A stretch of 64,000 nucleotides of DNA from CALLCD01 sp039196965 (GTDB lineage Bacteria > Pseudomonadota > Alphaproteobacteria > Caulobacterales > Hyphomonadaceae), in the NCBI GenBank assembly GCA_039196965.1, contig JBCCUK010000019.1, positions 18,204 to 82,203 of the forward strand, read 5' to 3'. Position numbers and translations under genes: made by a program. This document shows, one piece after another, positions 34,945 through 44,046 of the stretch (position 1 is the stretch's first letter; each line of letters opens with the position of its first letter). The notes under the pieces are model-generated. The model did not search any database and was not told where the DNA came from. It worked only from the letters and a program-made list of their open reading frames with translations.

Positions 34945-36855
34945 ATGTCTGATTTTCTCATCCTCGCCTTTGTGATTCTCGGTGCCGGTCTGATTGCTGT
35001 GCCAATCGCCTCGCGCCTTGGGCTCGGATCAGTGCTTGGCTATCTGATTGCAGGTATTGCGATCAGCCCTCTTCTTCGATTTTTGAATGTCGATGTGATC
35101 GCGCTTCAACACTTTGCCGAATTCGGTGTGGTGATGATGCTGTTTCTGATCGGTTTGGAACTGGAGCCAAGCCTTCTCTGGAAACTGCGAACAAAGCTGC
35201 TTGGTCTTGGAGGCGGTCAGGTCCTTGTGACAACAATTTTGATTACGATTATTTCCGTCCTCCTTGGCGAGCCCTTCAAGATCGCCCTGGCCATCGGATT
35301 GGTGCTCGCCTTATCGTCGACGGCGATTGTCCTGCAGACCCTGAACGAAAGAGGGCTCAACCGGACCGAGGGCGGTCAGTCGAGCTTTTCGGTACTCCTG
35401 TTTCAGGATATCGCCGTTATCCCGATGTTGGCCCTGATGCCGCTGCTGGCGGTGCCGGAACTTCAGGATGTGGCGAACCATGCTGCTGCAGGCCATGGTG
35501 CCGATGCGGCGGCGGATCATGGTGGAGGCGACCACGGGACTAGCGGTGGCATCAGCATGGTCTCCGATATGGGCGGGATCGAAGCGACATTGGTCACAAT
35601 TGCCGCCATCGTGGCTGTAATTTTCTGCGGAAACTTTCTAACCCGGCCGCTTTTTCAATTCGTTGCAGCGGCGAAGCTTCGCGAGCTGTTCACCGCAACG
35701 GCCTTGTTCATCGTTATCGCCACGGCGCTTCTGATGATGGTGGTGGGGCTTTCGCCTGCGCTTGGAGCCTTCATGGCGGGTGTGGTGCTAGCAACCAGTG
35801 AGTACCGCCATGAAATGGAATCGAACATCGATCCTTTTCGCGGACTACTGCTGGGACTGTTTTTCATCACCGTCGGAGCGGGCATCGATTTTGTCCTGCT
35901 CATGAATGATACCTTGCGTGTCATTCTACTCGCTATCGGCCTGATCACGATCAAGGGAATGGTTCTTTTCGGACTGGCGACGGTGTTCAAGTTGGCGGAG
36001 TCTGATCGCTGGCTGTTCACACTGGGTCTCGCCCAGGCGGGTGAGTTTGGTTTTGTGCTGCTGAGCTTTGGGGTGGCCAATGCTATTTTGCCTCAGGCAC
36101 TCGCCGACGAGCTGCTTTTGGTCGTGACGCTAACGATGCTGTTCACGCCAGCGATGTTCGTCCTCTACAGCCGCGTGATCGCCCCGATGCTGCAGGCCGT
36201 CTCGGACAAGCCCGACGATACGATAGAAGAGAAACAGAAAGTCATCATTGTGGGGCGCGGCCGTGTTGGTGGCATTGTCGAGCGGATGCTGAAAAGTGCG
36301 AGCTATGACCCTGTCGTGATCGACCACAACTCAGATCATCTCGATGTGCTCCGCCGGTTCGGTGTTCATGTTTATTTCGGTGATGCTACCCGGCCGGGGC
36401 TTCTCCATGCTGCGGGTGTCGAGGAAGCGACTTTGTTGGTCGTCGCCATCGACGGCAAGCAGCAGATTACTCAACTGGTGGATTATGCCGTTCGCACCTA
36501 TCCCAATCTCCATGTCATCGCGCGCGCCGTGGATCGCGACCATGTCTATGAGCTATGGGCGCGAGGGTGCCGGGACATTATCCGCGAAACCTATGACAGT
36601 TCCCTGCGTATGGGGCGGTCAGCCTTCGAAGCCATGGGCATCAGCAGGGAGGCAGCGGACGAGATGACTGAGGCCTTCAACGAGATGGACCGCAAAGCCA
36701 TGATCGAGGTTGCCGACTCCTATGATGTTGACGTGCCGGCCCACCAGAATGAGAAATACATCTCCCGCGTGCGCGAAATGCAGGGACATTGGGAGGCTGA
36801 GCTGCGAGACCGGATCAGCAAGATTCTTGACGACAAGGAACTGGAGGGAGCTTGA
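34945..36855 (+). CDS. Monovalent cation:proton antiporter (CPA2, Kef-type) with RCK/TrkA-N domain
   Basis: The 636-residue protein has a twelve- to thirteen-helix Na+/H+ exchanger domain (1-405) with GLELEPSLLWKLR, GLVLALSSTAIVLQTL (Kef motif) and LLFQDIAVIPML. A TrkA-N/RCK domain follows (about 425-545): IIVGRGRVGGIVERML, DHNSDHLDVLRRFG and YFGDATRPGLLHAAGV. It exports K+ in exchange for protons, under nucleotide or thiol control in Kef systems. Unusually, the loop at about 178-202 is rich in His, Asp and Gly (NHAAAGHGADAAADHGGGD), as in metal-binding loops. Confidence 0.93.
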   Translation: MSDFLILAFVILGAGLIAVPIASRLGLGSVLGYLIAGIAISPLLRFLNVDVIALQHFAEFGVVMMLFLIGLELEPSLLWKLRTKLLGLGGGQVLVTTILITIISVLLGEPFKIALAIGLVLALSSTAIVLQTLNERGLNRTEGGQSSFSVLLFQDIAVIPMLALMPLLAVPELQDVANHAAAGHGADAAADHGGGDHGTSGGISMVSDMGGIEATLVTIAAIVAVIFCGNFLTRPLFQFVAAAKLRELFTATALFIVIATALLMMVVGLSPALGAFMAGVVLATSEYRHEMESNIDPFRGLLLGLFFITVGAGIDFVLLMNDTLRVILLAIGLITIKGMVLFGLATVFKLAESDRWLFTLGLAQAGEFGFVLLSFGVANAILPQALADELLLVVTLTMLFTPAMFVLYSRVIAPMLQAVSDKPDDTIEEKQKVIIVGRGRVGGIVERMLKSASYDPVVIDHNSDHLDVLRRFGVHVYFGDATRPGLLHAAGVEEATLLVVAIDGKQQITQLVDYAVRTYPNLHVIARAVDRDHVYELWARGCRDIIRETYDSSLRMGRSAFEAMGISREAADEMTEAFNEMDRKAMIEVADSYDVDVPAHQNEKYISRVREMQGHWEAELRDRISKILDDKELEGA

Positions 36856-36942
36856 GGCCCCTGTGGTGCAGGGCCTTGCATCACTCGACTTAACTCTGTT
36901 TAACGCGGCGTCCCCCAAACCTCACTTCCGATGGAGACCGCC

Positions 36943-37773
36943 ATGACCGATCAACTTGCCCGCATTATTGATCAGGCTTGGGAAGATCGCGCCGCACTTT
37001 CAACCGATACGCAGGGCGAGTTCCGCAACGCCGTAGATGAAACGCTCGCTCTGCTCGATAGCGGCAAGGCGCGGGTCGCTGAACCCGATAGGGCCGGTGG
37101 CTGGCAGGTCAATCAATGGCTGAAGAAAGCGGTGCTTCTGTCTTTTCGGCTGAACCCCAACACCGTGATGGATGGCGGACCTGGGATGAACGGCACATGG
37201 TGGGATAAGGTGCCGTCGAAATTCGAAGGCTGGGGTGCGGCTGAGTTTGAGGCGGCTGGCTTCCGTGCCGTGCCACCGTGTGCCGTTCGCCGGGGAGCCT
37301 ATATCGCGCCGAATGCCGTGCTCATGCCGTCCTATGTGAACATCGGAGCCTATGTCGGTGAAGGGACCTTGGTGGATACCTGGGCGACCGTTGGTTCCTG
37401 TGCCCAGATCGGTAAAAACGTCCACATCTCCGGTGGGGCTGGGATTGGCGGCGTATTGGAGCCCCTGCAGGCCAACCCGGTGATCATCGAGGACAACTGT
37501 TTCATTGGGGCGCGGGCGGAAGTGGCCGAAGGCGTCATTGTGCGCGAGGGATCGGTGCTTGCCATGGGTGTCTTTCTCTCTCAATCGACGAAGATCGTTG
37601 ATCGCCAGTCCGGCGAGGTTCGCTATGGCGAGGTGCCGCCGTATTCCGTGATCGTGCCGGGTACCCTTGCCAGTGATAATGGCGGGCCTAACCTCGCTGC
37701 TGCGATCATTATCAAGACGGTTGATGAACGCACGCGGTCAAAGACCGGTGTGAACGAACTGTTACGGGACTGA
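36943..37773 (+). CDS. dapD: 2,3,4,5-tetrahydropyridine-2,6-dicarboxylate N-succinyltransferase
   Basis: ATG 36943 follows GGAG at a good distance. The 276-residue protein is DapD, which succinylates tetrahydrodipicolinate in lysine and diaminopimelate synthesis. The left-handed beta-helix hexapeptide region is clear: GAYIAPNAVLMPSYVNIGAYVGEGTLVDTWATVGSCAQIGKNVHISGGAGIGGVLEP. FRLNPNTVMDG is the N-terminal domain motif. It supplies diaminopimelate for peptidoglycan. No other dap genes are adjacent. Confidence 0.97.
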   Translation: MTDQLARIIDQAWEDRAALSTDTQGEFRNAVDETLALLDSGKARVAEPDRAGGWQVNQWLKKAVLLSFRLNPNTVMDGGPGMNGTWWDKVPSKFEGWGAAEFEAAGFRAVPPCAVRRGAYIAPNAVLMPSYVNIGAYVGEGTLVDTWATVGSCAQIGKNVHISGGAGIGGVLEPLQANPVIIEDNCFIGARAEVAEGVIVREGSVLAMGVFLSQSTKIVDRQSGEVRYGEVPPYSVIVPGTLASDNGGPNLAAAIIIKTVDERTRSKTGVNELLRD

Positions 37774-38026
37774 TCGGGTCGAGCGTTATAATTTCGCGGC
37801 GGCCTCCTTGACGGTGCGTCTCCACCTGCGCTCTCGCTGAGATTAGCGGCGGCCGTGCCGAGTTCGAAGTTGTTTAGGAACATGGCATCGCTCCCTGATC
37901 GTTTTCAGATGCGACCTACCAATCCTCAATTTACCGACCTTGTCGAGCGGTCATCATCTATTGTGAAAGGTTCGATTTCACCTCCAATTGGGTCTAATTC
38001 CCATTCGCACAAATATCTGAGAATGC

Positions 38027-38833
38027 ATGGCTTTTTTGCGCTTGAAACACATTCGCAAAAGTGATCTTCTTGGCATCATGAAAGATGCAATTTCAGACGT
38101 TCAGAATAAACTGCCGTATACGGTCATTCGGCATTCACATGGCTTGCAGGTTGACCATATCGGCCTCGGCGTTCCGGACACGAAAGCAGGCGTTGGATGG
38201 CTGAAGGAACAGATCGGCGCGGACGTTTATATTGGCGATCCCGAACCCGGCCAGTGGTATTGGAGCGGCAGTGTTTCCATCGGCGGCTCATCGTTTCTGG
38301 AGGTCATCGGTCCAAATCCGGAGTATAAGGGGTTCCAGCCGTTCAAAACCTACTTGAAAGATTTAGATGGTCCGGCCGTGCTCTTCTGGTATGTCGCGGT
38401 CGATAGTTTCGCTGACGTTCGCCGGTTCATGAAAAAAGAGAAGATACCGCTTCAGCAGATCCAGGACATAAATCTTGATGCTGCGAACCCGAAACAGCCG
38501 GGGTATAGCCGGGGCTTTGTTGGGCCGGGCTTCCTTAGCCAAAGACCAAACGTCATTGAGTGGACCCATCGACCCAAACGATTTTCTGGGGAGAGCGGTT
38601 GCACGCTTAAGGAATTTCGCTTGGTTCATCCCAAAGCTGTTCAACTGAGTAATGTATTCGCCCACTTGGGCATTGAGGTCCCTATAAGTAGCGGACCGTC
38701 ATCCCTCGGCGTCACGATCGATACGCCGAACGGAGACTTTGTGCTCGATAATCCCGGCATGGCATGGACCGGTCTCAGAATATTCGGATTGATCGGCGGC
38801 CTCTGGTTGAAGCACCTTTCCGGCGTCCGCTGA
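38027..38833 (+). CDS. Glyoxalase-like (VOC, Glyoxalase_3 type) protein
   Basis: The 268-residue reading starts at ATG 38027; ATG 38078 (251 residues) is an equally possible start and neither has a good ribosome-binding site. LQVDHIGLGVPDTKAGVGWLKEQIGADVYIGDPEPG begins the first beta-alpha-beta module, and GGSSFLEVIGPNPEY supplies the metal-ligand Glu position. The second half (LSNVFAHLGIEVPISSGPSSLGVTIDTPNG) forms the other module. It is of the Glyoxalase_3 kind found in many proteobacteria with unknown substrate. The 37774-38026 gap before it holds no gene I can support. Confidence 0.75.
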   Translation: MAFLRLKHIRKSDLLGIMKDAISDVQNKLPYTVIRHSHGLQVDHIGLGVPDTKAGVGWLKEQIGADVYIGDPEPGQWYWSGSVSIGGSSFLEVIGPNPEYKGFQPFKTYLKDLDGPAVLFWYVAVDSFADVRRFMKKEKIPLQQIQDINLDAANPKQPGYSRGFVGPGFLSQRPNVIEWTHRPKRFSGESGCTLKEFRLVHPKAVQLSNVFAHLGIEVPISSGPSSLGVTIDTPNGDFVLDNPGMAWTGLRIFGLIGGLWLKHLSGVR

Positions 38834-38911
38834 TAAGACGTCCGCCGCGCTTGACTTTGCATGGCGGCGCAACGTTAGGTCATCGATAATGAAGTAGAGG
38901 GCGGACAGACA

Positions 38912-40063
38912 ATGCATCGACGCGACGTATTGAAATCGGGCCTGGCCTTTGGCGCAGTTGGTCTGGCAGGATGTGCGACGCCAACTGCTCCCGCTGGCAG
39001 CCGCGCATCAGTTGCGGTTACCGGTGATGCCCTTGTGCAACCATTCGATGCGCCAATTGCGCCGATCAAAGCGTCCATGGACCGGGTGACACGGACCATT
39101 GTTGGTCTTCGCCCGTTCCGCAGACCCGGACCACGCCTTGAAGTAGTCAAAGTCGGGGCAAAGGATGTTGTCCACAATTACGGCCATGGCGGTGGAGGTG
39201 TGTCCATCTCCTGGGGCGTCGCCGAGATGGCCGCCGGAATGGCGAAGTCTTTCAACCGTACACAGATTGCCGTCCTTGGATCGGGGTCTATCGGGCTTTC
39301 AACCGCACTCGATCTGCAGCGCGCCGGGGCTGAAGTTACAGTCTATGCTTCCGAATTTCCTCCGTACACCACATCCAATGTCGCTGGAGCGATGTGGCAT
39401 CCCGTAACGCTGTTCCGCCGAGATGAGGTTCAACCTGAAACGCTTGCCATGCTGCACAAGGCTTCGCGCATCGCATTTTCCCGCTTCATCCGTTACGCCA
39501 ATGACCCGCGTTACGGTGTCACCTGGATCCGCCAGTTCTCCTTGAGCGAAGCCGAATTGAATACGAGTTATATTGGCGGGGAAGATCTCTATCCGGGGCT
39601 CGTGCGGAACCAGACAGGTGTCGGGCCGTTCAATTTTCCCCATTGGGATGCCTATTATACGCTGATGATTGACAGCGACATTTACATGCGGACTTTGTTG
39701 AATGACTTCCAATCGAATGGTGGCCGGCTCGTACAGAGGACATTTGAAACGGCCGCCGATGTCGAGGCATTGAAAGAAGATACGATCGTGAACTGTATGG
39801 GTCTCGGTGCGGGCAAGGTATTCGAGGATGAAACTATTTCCCCGATGCGCGGCCAGCTTTCTTTTTTGTTGCCGCAGAATGATATCGACTATGGCTATGT
39901 CGCCCATGGCACCGACTTCGGGCTTCTATATGCCTTCCCACGCAAGACGGGAATCCTGCTAGGTGGATCAGGTAATCTCGGCGATTGGGATCTTGAACCC
40001 CGTGAAGATGAAGTGCGGCGGATGGTAGAGGGCAATGCTGCCGTGGCCAGCCGGCTCGGCTGA
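38912..40063 (+). CDS. Circularly permuted D-amino-acid oxidase-like FAD lipoprotein
   Basis: The 383-residue protein starts with RRDVLKSG (twin-Arg-like) and a lipobox LAGC (Cys21). In ordinary D-amino-acid oxidases the FAD motif G-x-G-x-x-G is at the N-terminus and GLRP-x-R plus HNYGHGG-x-G lie at the C-terminus. Here GLRPFR (65-70) and HNYGHGGGG (88-96, then SISWG) come first. They are followed by VLGSGSIGLSTAL (121-133), VYASEFPPYTTSNVAGAMWHP (145-164 and on), TIVNCMGLGAGK (near 290) and LLGGSGNLGDWDLEP, and the protein ends about 20 residues later. All family motifs occur once but in rotated order. FAD and carboxylate-binding residues look intact, so it is probably active, outside the cytoplasm. 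A Tat/lipoprotein route would export it folded with FAD. Confidence 0.85.
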   Translation: MHRRDVLKSGLAFGAVGLAGCATPTAPAGSRASVAVTGDALVQPFDAPIAPIKASMDRVTRTIVGLRPFRRPGPRLEVVKVGAKDVVHNYGHGGGGVSISWGVAEMAAGMAKSFNRTQIAVLGSGSIGLSTALDLQRAGAEVTVYASEFPPYTTSNVAGAMWHPVTLFRRDEVQPETLAMLHKASRIAFSRFIRYANDPRYGVTWIRQFSLSEAELNTSYIGGEDLYPGLVRNQTGVGPFNFPHWDAYYTLMIDSDIYMRTLLNDFQSNGGRLVQRTFETAADVEALKEDTIVNCMGLGAGKVFEDETISPMRGQLSFLLPQNDIDYGYVAHGTDFGLLYAFPRKTGILLGGSGNLGDWDLEPREDEVRRMVEGNAAVASRLG

Positions 40064-40069
40064 AGCAAA

Positions 40070-40097
40070 AAACCCGCGCCGTCTCCAGCGCGGGTTT
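40070..40097. terminator. Rho-independent terminator between the oxidase and thiolase genes
   Basis: AAACCCGCGC (40070-40079) pairs with GCGCGGGTTT (40088-40097) around an 8-base loop, preceded by an A run. It lies between two convergent genes and can end both transcripts. Confidence 0.85.
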
Positions 40098-40120
40098 CAA
40101 TTTAGTCCGTCGGGTGACGT

Positions 40121-41329
40121 TTAGCTATAGATCTCGAAGAGACCGGCTGCGCCCATGCCGCCACCAATGCACATGGTGACGACACCCCATTTTGCGCCCC
40201 GGCGCTTACCTTCCAGAAGGAGCGAACCTGTGCAGCGTGCGCCGGTCATACCGAAGGGGTGGCCGATGGAAATCGATCCGCCATTCACATTGTACTTCTC
40301 CGGGTCGATGCCGAGATGGTCGCGGCAGTAGAGACACTGCGATGCGAAAGCCTCGTTAAGTTCCCAGAGGTCGATATCGTCGACTTTCAGTCCGTGGCGC
40401 TCCAGCAGGCGCGGTACGGCTTTCACAGGCCCGATACCCATCTCGTCGGGGTCAACACCACCGACATTAAAGCCTGCAAACCGGCCGAGGGGCTCGATGC
40501 CGCGCTTCTTCGCCTCGTCTGCTTCCATCACGACGACCGCTGCCGCGCCATCGGAAAGCTGCGACGCGTTACCGGCCGTGATGTATTTGCCTTCTTCTAC
40601 GACCATGCCGCCGCGATGCACTGGCTGTAGACCAGCAAGGGTCTCCACGGTTGTGCCGGGGCGGTTGCATTCATCTCTATCGCAGGTGACTGCTTGCTCG
40701 GTGGTTTCACCGGTTTCCTTGTTGGTCAGGATCATCGTGGTTTCAAGCGGCACGATCTCTTCGGCCATGTAGCCCTTTTCCTGGAACACAGCTGTGCGGC
40801 GCTGGCTCTCTGCGGAATACTCGTCCTGGTATTCCCGGCTGATGCCGTACCGGTCAGCGACGACTTCTGCGGTCTCGATCATGGTCATCCAGATCGCGGG
40901 CCACTGGCCCATCAATTGGTCTTCGGTGTAGCGGTGCAGATTCATGTGCCCAGACCGAGACACTAGCGACAGGCTTTCAACCCCACCGCCAATCGTTACG
41001 TCAGCACCTTCATTGATCACAGTGTGGGCGGCATTGGCGATCGCCTGCAGCCCGGAGGAGCAGAACCGGTTGATGGTCGCGCCGGAGGTAGAGGAGGGGC
41101 AACCCGCCCAGAGCGCCGCATTCCGCGCAATATTATGTCCCGTTGCGCCTTCCGGCTGGGCCGAGCCGAGATAGACGTCTTCAACGGCTTCGGCCTCGAC
41201 GCTGGCGCGCTCCAGCGCGCCCTTGATGGCGTGGCCAGCCATGGTGATGCCGTGGGTATTGTTGAGTGATCCGCGGCCGGTTTTGGCAAGGCCGGTACGG
41301 GCTGTGGATACGATAACTGCTTCGCGCAT
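40121..41329 (-). CDS. Acetyl-CoA C-acyltransferase (thiolase)
   Basis: ATG 41329 follows AGGGAG. The 402-residue thiolase has the nucleophile Cys90 in NRFCSSGLQA, the NEAFASQCLYC segment, GHPFGMTGAR with the catalytic His, and the proton-donating Cys in CIGGGMGAAG. It cleaves 3-ketoacyl-CoAs in beta-oxidation, or condenses acetyl-CoA. The FadA-like NGGSISIGHP suggests a degradative role. It is monocistronic here. Confidence 0.93.
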   Translation of the reverse strand: MREAVIVSTARTGLAKTGRGSLNNTHGITMAGHAIKGALERASVEAEAVEDVYLGSAQPEGATGHNIARNAALWAGCPSSTSGATINRFCSSGLQAIANAAHTVINEGADVTIGGGVESLSLVSRSGHMNLHRYTEDQLMGQWPAIWMTMIETAEVVADRYGISREYQDEYSAESQRRTAVFQEKGYMAEEIVPLETTMILTNKETGETTEQAVTCDRDECNRPGTTVETLAGLQPVHRGGMVVEEGKYITAGNASQLSDGAAAVVVMEADEAKKRGIEPLGRFAGFNVGGVDPDEMGIGPVKAVPRLLERHGLKVDDIDLWELNEAFASQCLYCRDHLGIDPEKYNVNGGSISIGHPFGMTGARCTGSLLLEGKRRGAKWGVVTMCIGGGMGAAGLFEIYS

Positions 41330-41597
41330 GGATGATCTCCCTTTTGTGGATGGTTTGTTGCGGCGCACACTATAGCGCGACTTGCCCCAGCGCTAGGGGT
41401 AACGGAGGGGCAGCTTCTTCCAATGTTTCACAATTGAAGGTGATCGATCGGATCAACCCAGCGGCACACGGAACACCGTGTCCTGCTTTCGCATCAGAAA
41501 CAGCGCGAGCACTGTACTTGGCGAACTGGGATCGGACATATGGCTGCGAGCCTCCTCTCAACTGCCCACAACGTGTCTAACAAGACCGGTTTCAAGG

Positions 41598-42005
41598 TTA
41601 GACATCGCGTTTGCGTGAGGCGAGATATTGCCGGGTTGGCGTGGTGAGTTTGTTAGGAAGCTGGTCGAGAGCAAACCAGCCCCAGCCTCCATGCTTCTCC
41701 GGTTCGAGCACTGTCGGATCCCCGGAGGCAATGCGCGCCTCGTAGACTGGGGCGACCCAGTGGCGGCCATCATCCTTGCCGATCGTCTCGGTGAGAAGGG
41801 CGAGGCGGGTTAGGTCGATCTGAATGCCGAGCTCTTCGGCGATCTCTCGTTTCACCGCGGTTTCTGCCGGCTCCCCGAAGTCTATCTTTCCGCCAGGCAG
41901 GCCCCAATGGTCTGCCTCAGGCGGACGCAAGCGCTGGATCAGCAGAAGCTCTCCAGCGTCATTCAGAATGGCGGCACCGCATCCGGCCTCCGGTTTCTCT
42001 CTCAT
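41598..42005 (-). CDS. Nudix hydrolase
   Basis: I take ATG 42005, which overlaps the dehalogenase stop (ATGA), giving 135 residues. The Nudix box G-x5-E-x7-REUXEE-x-GU is complete from Gly39 to Ile61 (GKIDFGEPAETAVKREIAEE). WGLPGGKIDFGEP and the substrate region HWVAPVYEARI resemble ADP-ribose and dinucleoside or sugar-nucleotide pyrophosphatases. Co-translation with the dehalogenase has no obvious metabolic reason. Confidence 0.9.
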   Translation of the reverse strand: MREKPEAGCGAAILNDAGELLLIQRLRPPEADHWGLPGGKIDFGEPAETAVKREIAEELGIQIDLTRLALLTETIGKDDGRHWVAPVYEARIASGDPTVLEPEKHGGWGWFALDQLPNKLTTPTRQYLASRKRDV

Positions 42006-42904
42006 GAATTGCTGAAGTGCGTCAGCGCAGCCTCCGCGATTGGCTCGCCCCATTCCTGAACGAAGTGACCGCCGTCTTCGATGCGCATCGGCTCCGGGCA
42101 GCCTCTTATGCCCTCGCACAGCTTATCCATCACATCGCCTCCGAGGACAGGGTCCGCCATGCCAATGGCCATGAAGCTCTTTCCCGCCCAGTCATTCGCC
42201 CAGAACTGTGCGGCTTTCTTCGAGATCTCCACACCGTCCATCTCTGGTGAAACCATAACCATTTCCGGAAAACGGCGAACGCCCGCTTTGTATGTGATGT
42301 CAGGGAAGGGAGCAGCATAGGCCGCTGCCTCTTCGTCGGAGAGGATCGGCGTGCCTCGTTTCATCAACGCCCCCACGTCCATATCGGGTTGGCTTGCGGC
42401 GAATGCTTTCCAGGCCTCGAACCCGGCTCCGGGGGACTGGCCGACTGGAATTGCTGTGTTCATTACTATCAGGCGGGAAAAACGATCGGGCATATCCTGG
42501 GGCAGGGTGAGCCCAAGAATGCCGCCCCAATCCTGACAGACAAGGGTGATGTTCGTCAGATCGAGACGTTCAATGAAAGCCAGCATCATATTGCGGTGAA
42601 ATGTGAACGTGTAGGCTTCGTCATCAACTGGCTTGTCGGACTTTCCAAAGCCCAGCCAGTCAGGCGCAATCACGCGTCCACCACTGCCTGTGAAAACCGG
42701 GATCATTTTTCGATATAGATAGGACCAGCTGGGTTGGCCGTGGAGGCAGAGAAATGTTTCGACGGCATCGTCTGCGCCTTCGTCCAAATAGTGGACCCTA
42801 AGGCTCTCATACCCCGGCAGATCTTCAATATAGTGAGGTGCAAAATCAAATCCCGGCAGATTGGCGAAGCGTTCGTCCGGTGTGCGTTTGGCCTCGAGTC
42901 CCAT
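42002..42904 (-). CDS. Haloalkane dehalogenase (subfamily I)
   Basis: ATG 42904 has AAGGAG at a proper distance. The 300-residue alpha/beta hydrolase has LCLHGQPSWSYLYRKM (oxyanion hole and first halide contact), APDWLGFGKSDKP, and the nucleophile Asp125 with halide-binding Trp126 in VCQDWGG. The acid Asp lies in IGMADPVLGG and the His in GGHFVQEWGE. This combination (Q-D-W-G-G, Asp after beta-7) fits haloalkane dehalogenases of the DhlA/DhmA type, which hydrolyse C-halogen bonds. Marine bacteria often carry them. Substrate range cannot be inferred. Confidence 0.88.
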   Translation of the reverse strand: MGLEAKRTPDERFANLPGFDFAPHYIEDLPGYESLRVHYLDEGADDAVETFLCLHGQPSWSYLYRKMIPVFTGSGGRVIAPDWLGFGKSDKPVDDEAYTFTFHRNMMLAFIERLDLTNITLVCQDWGGILGLTLPQDMPDRFSRLIVMNTAIPVGQSPGAGFEAWKAFAASQPDMDVGALMKRGTPILSDEEAAAYAAPFPDITYKAGVRRFPEMVMVSPEMDGVEISKKAAQFWANDWAGKSFMAIGMADPVLGGDVMDKLCEGIRGCPEPMRIEDGGHFVQEWGEPIAEAALTHFSNS

Positions 42905-42976
42905 GGTCAGTTCTCCTTTGTATTGTTGGAAACTTTGGGGCAAACTGTCGCAGACTGCAAATGGTGAGGCGATAAA

Positions 42977-43372
42977 ATGGCCAAGGTGATCGGCGTCGGC
43001 GGGATTTTCTTCCTGTGCCAGGATGTGGATGCGACCCGCGAATGGTATTCGCGCGTCCTCGGCATTGAAATCAATGATTTCGGCGGCGCTTCGTTTTCAC
43101 ACAAAGCATCTGCGAGTGCCTGTGGCGATGGGGCTATGACGATATGGTCGCCATTCAAATCCGATAATGAGTACTTCAAGCCATCCACGGAAAACTGGAT
43201 GATGAACCTGATGGTCGACGATCTGGACGCAATGCTGGAGAGAGTGAAGGATGCGGGGGTGCCACTGGAGGGGGAGCCTGTGACCGAACCTTATGGCAAG
43301 TTTGCCTGGCTGATGGACCCCGATGAACGCAAAATTGAGTTGTGGGAGCCGATTGAGCTCGTTGAAAACTGA
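42977..43372 (+). CDS. VOC-family (glyoxalase/dioxygenase-like) protein
   Basis: The 131-residue protein has two beta-alpha-beta-beta-beta modules: FFLCQDVDATREWYSRVLGIEI and NLMVDDLDAMLERVKDAGVPL. The ending YGKFAWLMDPDERKIELWEP is typical of VOC metalloenzymes with Glu as the last ligand. It is divergent from the haloalkane dehalogenase over 72 bp. Activity is unknown. Confidence 0.88.
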   Translation: MAKVIGVGGIFFLCQDVDATREWYSRVLGIEINDFGGASFSHKASASACGDGAMTIWSPFKSDNEYFKPSTENWMMNLMVDDLDAMLERVKDAGVPLEGEPVTEPYGKFAWLMDPDERKIELWEPIELVEN

Positions 43373-43464
43373 ACCATATGTGATGATGTACCGACGAAGG
43401 GTGAGATGATTTGAGTGACAAAATGCTCTATTATCTCGGTATGATCGCGAATAGGAGCCGAAAA

Positions 43465-44004
43465 ATGACGAAAACATCGACATTCAAATTGGCGGGCGTG
43501 ACCGCTGTGGCGGCGATAGCCCTCGCGGCGTGCGTCAGTGCAACGCCTTATCAGCCGTCCAAAGGCGGCATCAACAATTATGGCTACGGCCAGACAAAAA
43601 TTGAGTCGGGCAAATACCGCGTTACGTTCCGTGGAAATTCCAGCACTGACCTTGCCACCGTTGAGAATTACATATTGTTACGCGCTGCCGAATTGGCTGT
43701 CGCCGACGGATATGGGCACTTCACCATCCTTGACGACAGTGAAAGCGGCCGGCGGTCCTTTAATTCCACTACCACTGGCTTCGGCGGCGGTTTCGGTGGC
43801 TTCGGTGGATTTGGCGCTTTCGGATTCAATAATGGGTTTGGTGGTGCCGGAACGGCATCAACGCGGACACGCGAGCGCAAATCATTCGACGTAGCCGCAC
43901 TCGTCCAGGCTTTTGAAGGGACGAAAGACGCCGAAGACGTTATGGCATTTAATGCTCAGGAAGTGATCGAAAATCTAGGTCCGATCGCTGTTCGTCCAGG
44001 CTGA
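43465..44004 (+). CDS. CC0125/CC1285-type lipoprotein with Gly/Phe-rich insert
   Basis: ATG 43465 follows AGGAG. The 179-residue protein has the lipobox ALAAC (near residue 23). The domain KYRVTFRGNSSTDLATVENYILLRAAELAVADGYGHFTIL matches that of the lipoprotein at 26933-27466. Between the domain and the C-terminal helix lies a Gly/Phe-rich stretch (about residues 109-132), which is low-complexity and likely flexible. Function is unknown. Terminator at 44047-44082. Confidence 0.8.
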   Translation: MTKTSTFKLAGVTAVAAIALAACVSATPYQPSKGGINNYGYGQTKIESGKYRVTFRGNSSTDLATVENYILLRAAELAVADGYGHFTILDDSESGRRSFNSTTTGFGGGFGGFGGFGAFGFNNGFGGAGTASTRTRERKSFDVAALVQAFEGTKDAEDVMAFNAQEVIENLGPIAVRPG

Positions 44005-44046
44005 TCAATTTTACCATATAGACGGTATTTCATGTACTGAAACTTA

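Noticed and set aside
37855..38064. A 69-residue rightward frame between dapD and the VOC gene
   Set aside because: Composition is not protein-like, there is no ribosome-binding site, and it overlaps the start of the VOC gene.
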